From assembly GCF_014649995.1 (NCBI RefSeq), contig NZ_BMUC01000024.1:1-64000 (forward strand): a stretch of 64,000 nt of DNA, read 5' to 3'. A program made the translations under genes and the position numbers. Positions within the stretch are counted from its first letter, which is position 1; each line of letters opens with the position of its first letter. Below are positions 59,688-64,000 of the stretch, piece after piece. The notes beneath the pieces are model-generated. The model had not been told where the DNA came from and made no database searches. It saw nothing but the letters and a program-made list of their open reading frames with translations. Source of the DNA: Streptomyces griseoflavus (lineage in GTDB: Bacteria; Actinomycetota; Actinomycetes; Streptomycetales; Streptomycetaceae).

Positions 59688-62371
59688 ACGGGTTCATGAT
59701 CGAGGTCGATGGCGCCGGCGTCGCGGTACCCGAGGGGGCGTCCCTGCTCACCGCGGTGCGGGCGGCCGGGATCGAGCTGCCCGCGCTCTGCTCCGACGAC
59801 CGGCTCAGTCCCGCCGGATCGTGCCGTACCTGTCTCGTGAGGGCCGGGGGACGGGTCGTGGCAGCCTGTGTCACCCCCGCCTCCCCCGGCCTGCGCGTGG
59901 GCACCGGGAGCGACGATGTCGTGCGGCTGCGCCGGGACGCGGTGGAGGTCATCGTCTCCGCGCTGCCGCCCCGGGCCCTCGCCGACGGCGGTCCCGGCGA
60001 ACTGGCGCACGTCTGCCGGTCGCTGGGCATCGGCCCCGAAGCGGCACGGGGCGCCGGGGGCCGGGGCGCGGACGACTCCCACCCGTACGTCCACCTGGAC
60101 CGTGACCTGTGCATCGCCTGCGGCCGGTGCGTGCGGATGTGCTCCGAGGTGCAGGGCACCTTCGCCCTCACCCTGGTCGGCCGGGGCGGCGACACGGTCG
60201 TGGCCCCGGGCACCGGCGGGCCCTGGGCCGAGTCGGACTGCGTGGCCTGCGGCGGCTGCGTGGACACCTGCCCCACCGGGGCCATCAGCGGGCCCGGACC
60301 GGCGCGGGGACTCACCTCGGCGTTCCCCCCGGCGGAGGGCCGGACGCGTACCACGTGCGGCTACTGCGGCGTGGGCTGCACCCTCGATGTCGTCACGAGG
60401 GACGGTGAGGTCGCGGCGGTGCTTCCCGCCCGGGACGGCCCGGTCAATCGGGGCCACGCGTGTGTGAAGGGCCGCTTCTCGCACGGGTTCCGCAGTTCCC
60501 CGGAACGGCTCACCCGGCCTCTGCTGCGACGCGGGGGTGTGCTGGAGCCGGTCGGCTGGGAGGAGGCGCTGGCCCACGTCGCCCGTGGCCTCACGGCCGC
60601 CGTCGACGCGGGCGGCCCGGACTCCGTGGCGGCGATCTCCTCGGCCCGCGCCACCAACGAGGAGAACTACCTCGTACAGAAGTTCATGCGGGTCGTCGTC
60701 GGAACGAACAACGTCGACAACTGCTCCCGCCTCTGCCACTCCCCCTCCGCCGCCGGCCTCACCGCTTCCTTCGGGCTGTCCGGCGGAACCGACACCTTCG
60801 ACGACGTGGAGCGGGCCGACTGCCTGCTGGTGGTCGGCGCCAATCCCGTCGAGGCCCACCCGGTGGTCGGCGCCCGCCTGCTGAGGCAGGTTCTGCGCGG
60901 AGCCCGGCTGGTCGTCGCCGATCCCCGTGCCGTGGGTCTCGCCCCGCACGCCGACGTGCACCTGCGACCGCGTCCCGGCACCAACGTGGCGCTCTTCCAC
61001 GGGCTCGCCCACGTGCTGCTCGCCGAGGGACTGGTCGACGAGGAGTTCCTGCGCGAGCGGACCACCGGGCTGCCCGAACTCACCGGGCTGCTCGCCGGCT
61101 ACCCGCCCGACCGGGTCGCGGACCTCACCGGTGTTCCGGCCGCCGACCTGGTCGCCGCCGCCCGCCTGTACGGCAGGGCCGGGCGGCCGGCCATCGTCTA
61201 CGGCCTGGGCGTGACCGAGCACCTCCACGGCACCGACGGGGTGCGGTCCCTGTCGAACCTTGCGATCCTGCGCGGCGCCGTGGGCACCGACCGCGGCTAC
61301 GGCGTCAACCCGCTGCGCGGACAGAACAACGTCCAGGGCGCCTCGGACATGGGCGCCCTGCCGGACCTGCTGCCCGGGTACGGCAAGGTCACCGACGCCG
61401 CCGCCCGCTCACGCGCCGAGGACGTCTGGGGCGCGCCGGTCCCCCCGCGGCCGGGGCTTCGCATCCCGGACATGTTCGCCGCCGCCCGCGCCGGGGACCT
61501 GCGGGCGCTGTGGATCATCGGCGAGGACGTCTGCGCCACGGATCCCGACGCCAACCAGGTGGCGCGGGCCCTGGACGCCTGTCCGCTCGTCGTGTGCAAC
61601 GAACTGTTCCTGTCCGAGACCGCACGGCACGCCGATGTCGTCCTGCCCGCCGCTTCCTGGCTGGAGAAGGACGGCACCTTCGTCAACTTCGACCGCCGGT
61701 TCCAGCGGGTCCGCCCCGCCGTGCCCCCTCCGGGGGAGGCCCGCTCCGACTTCGGCATCCTCCGGGCCGTCGCCGGGGCCATGGGAGGCGATCTGGGCTG
61801 CCCGGCCCCCGCCGACGCCCTCGCCGAATGCGGCCGGCTCGCTCCGGTCTTCGCCGGGCTCTCCCACGAGCGTCTGGACCGGGAGGGCTCCGTGCCGTGG
61901 CCCTGCCGCTCCGCCGACGTGCCCGGGGAGGCCAAGCTGTACACGGAGCGCTTCGCCACCCCGGACGGGCGGGCCCACCTGGCCTCCGCCCCCTACCTGC
62001 CGCCGGGTGAACAGCCCGACGACGAGTATCCGCTGGTCCTGGTGACCGGGCGGCGCTGGGCGCACTACAACTCCGGGAGCATGACGCGGCGCGGCGGCAA
62101 CCTGGCGCTCGATCCGGTCGACTGCCTCGACCTCCACCCCGACGACGCCGGCCGGTACGGCCTGCGCGACGGCCAGGGCGTCACCGTGGAGAGCCGGCAC
62201 GGCCGGGCCCGGCTCGTCGTCCGGGTCGGTGAGCAGACGGCCCCCGGGCAGGTCTTCTGCTCCTTCCACTTCCCCGCGAGCGGGGTGAACCGCCTGACTT
62301 CCGGTGTCGCGGACACCGTCACGTCCTGCCCCGAGTACAAGGTCACGGCGGTGCGCGTGACCGCCTCGTGA
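59684..62371 (+). CDS. NAD-dependent formate dehydrogenase alpha (molybdopterin) subunit
   Basis: 895 aa from the ATG at 59684. N-terminal 2Fe-2S ferredoxin domain (Cys36, 47, 50, 62); two 4Fe-4S clusters CIACGRCVRMC (143-153) and CVACGGCVDTC (186-196); then the molybdopterin-enzyme cluster CGYCGVGC (225-232, plus Cys260). The active-site pair is Cys351-His352 in NCSRLCHSPSAAGL, where E. coli FdhF has selenocysteine-His. The C-terminal guanine-dinucleotide domain includes RRWAHYNSGSMTRR. A formate oxidation role is likely; the FdsA/FdhA-type layout with four to five clusters fits. Accessory fdhD is not in the window. Confidence 0.9.
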   Translation: MNGFMIEVDGAGVAVPEGASLLTAVRAAGIELPALCSDDRLSPAGSCRTCLVRAGGRVVAACVTPASPGLRVGTGSDDVVRLRRDAVEVIVSALPPRALADGGPGELAHVCRSLGIGPEAARGAGGRGADDSHPYVHLDRDLCIACGRCVRMCSEVQGTFALTLVGRGGDTVVAPGTGGPWAESDCVACGGCVDTCPTGAISGPGPARGLTSAFPPAEGRTRTTCGYCGVGCTLDVVTRDGEVAAVLPARDGPVNRGHACVKGRFSHGFRSSPERLTRPLLRRGGVLEPVGWEEALAHVARGLTAAVDAGGPDSVAAISSARATNEENYLVQKFMRVVVGTNNVDNCSRLCHSPSAAGLTASFGLSGGTDTFDDVERADCLLVVGANPVEAHPVVGARLLRQVLRGARLVVADPRAVGLAPHADVHLRPRPGTNVALFHGLAHVLLAEGLVDEEFLRERTTGLPELTGLLAGYPPDRVADLTGVPAADLVAAARLYGRAGRPAIVYGLGVTEHLHGTDGVRSLSNLAILRGAVGTDRGYGVNPLRGQNNVQGASDMGALPDLLPGYGKVTDAAARSRAEDVWGAPVPPRPGLRIPDMFAAARAGDLRALWIIGEDVCATDPDANQVARALDACPLVVCNELFLSETARHADVVLPAASWLEKDGTFVNFDRRFQRVRPAVPPPGEARSDFGILRAVAGAMGGDLGCPAPADALAECGRLAPVFAGLSHERLDREGSVPWPCRSADVPGEAKLYTERFATPDGRAHLASAPYLPPGEQPDDEYPLVLVTGRRWAHYNSGSMTRRGGNLALDPVDCLDLHPDDAGRYGLRDGQGVTVESRHGRARLVVRVGEQTAPGQVFCSFHFPASGVNRLTSGVADTVTSCPEYKVTAVRVTAS

Positions 62372-62423
62372 GGTCCGGCCGGACCGGAACCGCGCCGGCC
62401 ACCCGGAGGGCCGGCTCCCGCCC

Positions 62424-62726
62424 TCAGGTCCGCGTGTAGGTCAGGCAGTCGACCTGCTCGTGCTCGTAACCGACGGCGATGGACGGGGCGTGGCACTCCA
62501 GCCCGCTGTTGTGGCGGCAGTCGGCCATCTTGCACGCGCCGACCCTGCCGGTGACGGACTGATCGCCGCCCTCCAGGTCGGCGCCCGTGAACGTGTCGCA
62601 GACGGGGCCGTCGAGGTCTCCCACGGTGATCGCCGCGGCGTGGCAGGTGTGGTCCTGGTTGTAGGCGCAGCCGTCGGCGGTGCATTCGCTGATGACCGGC
62701 AGTTGCATGACGGGGGTGGCTGCCAT
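62424..62726 (-). CDS. DUF1540 protein with two Cys clusters
   Basis: 100 aa from the ATG at 62726. Two DUF1540-type repeats: VISECTADGCAYNQDHTCHAAAITVGD and VGACKMADCRHNSGLECHAPSIAVGY, each with three cysteines and the CxAxxI ending, separated by DTFTG. Further cysteines (PVCDTF, QVDCLTY) close each half. The even cysteine pattern suggests metal binding, or disulfides if exported, but no signal is seen. Function unknown. Convergent with the formate dehydrogenase operon, 52 bases from its stop. Confidence 0.82.
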   Translation of the reverse strand: MAATPVMQLPVISECTADGCAYNQDHTCHAAAITVGDLDGPVCDTFTGADLEGGDQSVTGRVGACKMADCRHNSGLECHAPSIAVGYEHEQVDCLTYTRT

Positions 62727-62818
62727 GAGGGGGCCTGCTTTCTCGAAGAGAGTCGTGCGGACCGGTCGCCGCGGTAGTGGCCCCGCTGGGCGACGTGTCA
62801 CGCCGCCACGGTGAGCGG

Positions 62819-62947
62819 TCACTGCTCCGGCTCGCCGAACCGGCGCCTCAGCTCGTCCACGTCCCGTACGAGCCCGGTGGACTCACGGAACGCCCTCTTC
62901 CTGTTATTCCACTGTCCGCGATGCCGGAAGGCGACGCATTTCGGCAC
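62819..62947 (-). CDS. Possible 42-residue ORF, unknown
   Basis: GTG at 62947 to TGA at 62819: VPKCVAFRHRGQWNNRKRAF, then RESTGLVRDVDELRRRFGEPEQ. The composition is plausible for a real protein, perhaps the end of a larger decayed gene, but no ribosome site precedes it and no family is recognised. Confidence 0.3.
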   Translation of the reverse strand: MPKCVAFRHRGQWNNRKRAFRESTGLVRDVDELRRRFGEPEQ

Positions 62948-62977
62948 GGGCGGGCCGGGCCCGTTCCCGCTCCCGGG

Positions 62978-63859
62978 TCAGTCGCTCCGGGGGACGACGG
63001 CCACCGGGCACCCGGCGTGGTGCAGCAGGGCGTGGGACACCCTGCCGAGTTGCAGACCGACGTGGCCGTGGCGCCTGCGCGCCCCCACGACCACCAGATC
63101 GGCGCCGGAGGAGGCGTCCAGCAGGGCCTTGTGGGCGGGGCCTTCGACCACCTGGCGACGCACCTCGACCCGCGGGTGGTCCCGTGCGGCGTCGCGCAGC
63201 GCGTCGGTGAGGAGGGCGGAGGCGCGCTCCTCCCCGGCGCCGGCGGCATCGTCCGCGATCAGGGGGTGGTCCACGTGCTCGTGGGCGGGGCGGCGCCAGG
63301 CCCGTACGGCGTGCAGGCCACAGCCGCGCGCCTCCGCCTCGCGGAAGGCGAACCGCACGGCGTCCGAGTCCTCGGCCGAGTCACCGAGGCCCACCACCAC
63401 GCGGCCCGGGGAGCCCTGCCGGTCCGGCTCACCGCCGCGCACCACGACCACCGGGCACACGGCACGGGCGGCCACCGTGAGACTCACCGATCCCAGCAGC
63501 ATCCCCGCGATCCCTCCCCGGCCGCGGGAGCCGGTGACCAGGGCGGAGGACTCGTGGGCCGCGTGCAGGAGCGCGGACACGGCGTCGTCGGGCACCACCT
63601 CGCTCGACACCTTCAGCTCCGGGTCGCGCAGCCGGGCACGTTCCGCGGCGGACGCGGCGATGTGCTCGGCCAGGACCTCCTCGGCCGGACGGCCGGTCCC
63701 GAAGGAAGGGAGACCTCCTTCGTACCGCTCCCACAAGGAGGCGTGGACCAGCCGCAGGGACAGCCCGAGGCGCGCGGCCTCGTCCACGGCCCAGTCCACC
63801 GCCTCCAGGCTGGAGTCCGATCCGTCGACACCCACGACCAGCGGGTACTCCACGGTCAC
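62978..63859 (-). CDS. Universal stress protein, tandem UspA domains
   Basis: 293 aa from the GTG at 63859 (AGGAAG six bases upstream; GTG at 63853 is possible). Two UspA folds: domain 1 starts PLVVGVDGSDSSLEAVDWAVDEA and carries the ATP-binding loop GSRGRGGIAGMLLGSVS; domain 2 starts RVVVGLGDSAEDSDAVRFAF and has the variant GARRRHGHVGLQLGRVSHALLHH. The first loop matches GxxG-9x-G(S/T); the second keeps the glycines with Arg insertions. Tandem UspA proteins respond to dormancy, hypoxia and redox stress in actinomycetes. The formate dehydrogenase and DUF1540 genes nearby suggest an anaerobic or stress context. Confidence 0.9.
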   Translation of the reverse strand: MTVEYPLVVGVDGSDSSLEAVDWAVDEAARLGLSLRLVHASLWERYEGGLPSFGTGRPAEEVLAEHIAASAAERARLRDPELKVSSEVVPDDAVSALLHAAHESSALVTGSRGRGGIAGMLLGSVSLTVAARAVCPVVVVRGGEPDRQGSPGRVVVGLGDSAEDSDAVRFAFREAEARGCGLHAVRAWRRPAHEHVDHPLIADDAAGAGEERASALLTDALRDAARDHPRVEVRRQVVEGPAHKALLDASSGADLVVVGARRRHGHVGLQLGRVSHALLHHAGCPVAVVPRSD

Positions 63860-64000
63860 CACCACCTTCCTGCCCGGCCTCTGCCTCGAAGTCCCTGTCC
63901 ATACCGTCGCACCGCTCGGGTTCCGTCGCGACACCGGGAGCGGCACACGCGTAGGGCTTCCGGTCGGGGTCGCCCGGGGCGTCGCGGTGACCGATCGGGT

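Noticed and set aside
1-64000. tRNA, rRNA or tmRNA genes and complete insertion sequences
   Set aside because: No cloverleaf-like stretch, rRNA segment or transposase-like product was seen on either strand.

Overview
The window looks like a stretch of a Streptomyces (or close actinomycete) chromosome. The DNA is extremely GC-rich, genes carry G/C at nearly every third codon position, GTG starts are frequent, and Shine-Dalgarno sequences of the GGAGG type precede most starts. Families typical of the genus are abundant: secreted ricin-type lectins, PP2C/STAS phosphatase modules, an AurF-type oxygenase, a gas-vesicle locus and a YehL/YehP-like MoxR/VWA operon. No tRNA, rRNA, CRISPR array, prophage or full insertion sequence was seen. 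Two stretches over 300 bases hold no gene I can support: 2559-3265 and 56964-57494.

Layout. 1-6.8 kb: secreted carbohydrate-active proteins (a PQQ-type sugar dehydrogenase cut by the window edge, and a GH5 glycosidase) around an acidic protein with about fourteen 11-residue repeats and an orphan ORF that follows it in frame. 7-16.9 kb: DoxX, an alpha/beta hydrolase, two small membrane proteins, a tandem pair of DUF4139 proteins, and an AurF-like diiron oxygenase next to a ferredoxin-ferredoxin reductase fusion that probably supplies its electrons. 16.9-29 kb: housekeeping and accessory genes, namely NAD kinase, cysteine-free L36 and L33 paralogues, two methyltransferases, a lone TOPRIM protein, a two-component pair whose kinase is frameshifted at a G7 tract, an MHS transporter, a lipoprotein, OsmC, a P1 peptidase and a DMT exporter. 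29-32.4 kb: a Nudix relic, an ABC-F ribosome-protection type gene with a probable leader-peptide attenuator, and an AraC/GyrI regulator.

32.4-45 kb is one minus-strand five-gene operon: DUF4132 protein, 1680-aa helical protein, MoxR AAA+ ATPase, DUF5682-VWA fusion, SWIM zinc-finger protein. Adjacent genes overlap or lie within a few bases. This is the actinobacterial form of the E. coli yehI/L/M/P/Q group, a predicted ATP-driven chaperone or conflict system of unknown substrate. 45-47.7 kb holds a DUF4396 membrane protein behind a CsoR/RcnR-type operator, a DUF998 protein and a haloperoxidase-like hydrolase.

47.7-50.4 kb is a reduced gas-vesicle-type operon: a GvpA-family domain with a zinc ribbon, a GvpA-family domain fused to two apparent PH/GRAM-like domains, GvpK and GvpF/L. 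No canonical GvpA, G, N, O or S gene lies in the window. A 164-bp palindromic MITE-like element separates it from the next block. 50.6-57.9 kb encodes a partner-switching signalling set: a PAS-GAF-PP2C phosphatase, a 1382-aa kinase/receiver/phosphatase/anti-sigma-kinase fusion, and two STAS antagonists. 58-62.4 kb is a two-gene NAD-linked formate dehydrogenase (NuoEF-like fusion plus molybdopterin subunit). A DUF1540 protein and a tandem universal stress protein close the window.

The best candidates for undescribed biology are the reduced gvp-type operon with its zinc-ribbon and PH-like fusions, the MoxR/VWA operon, and the ABC-F leader.
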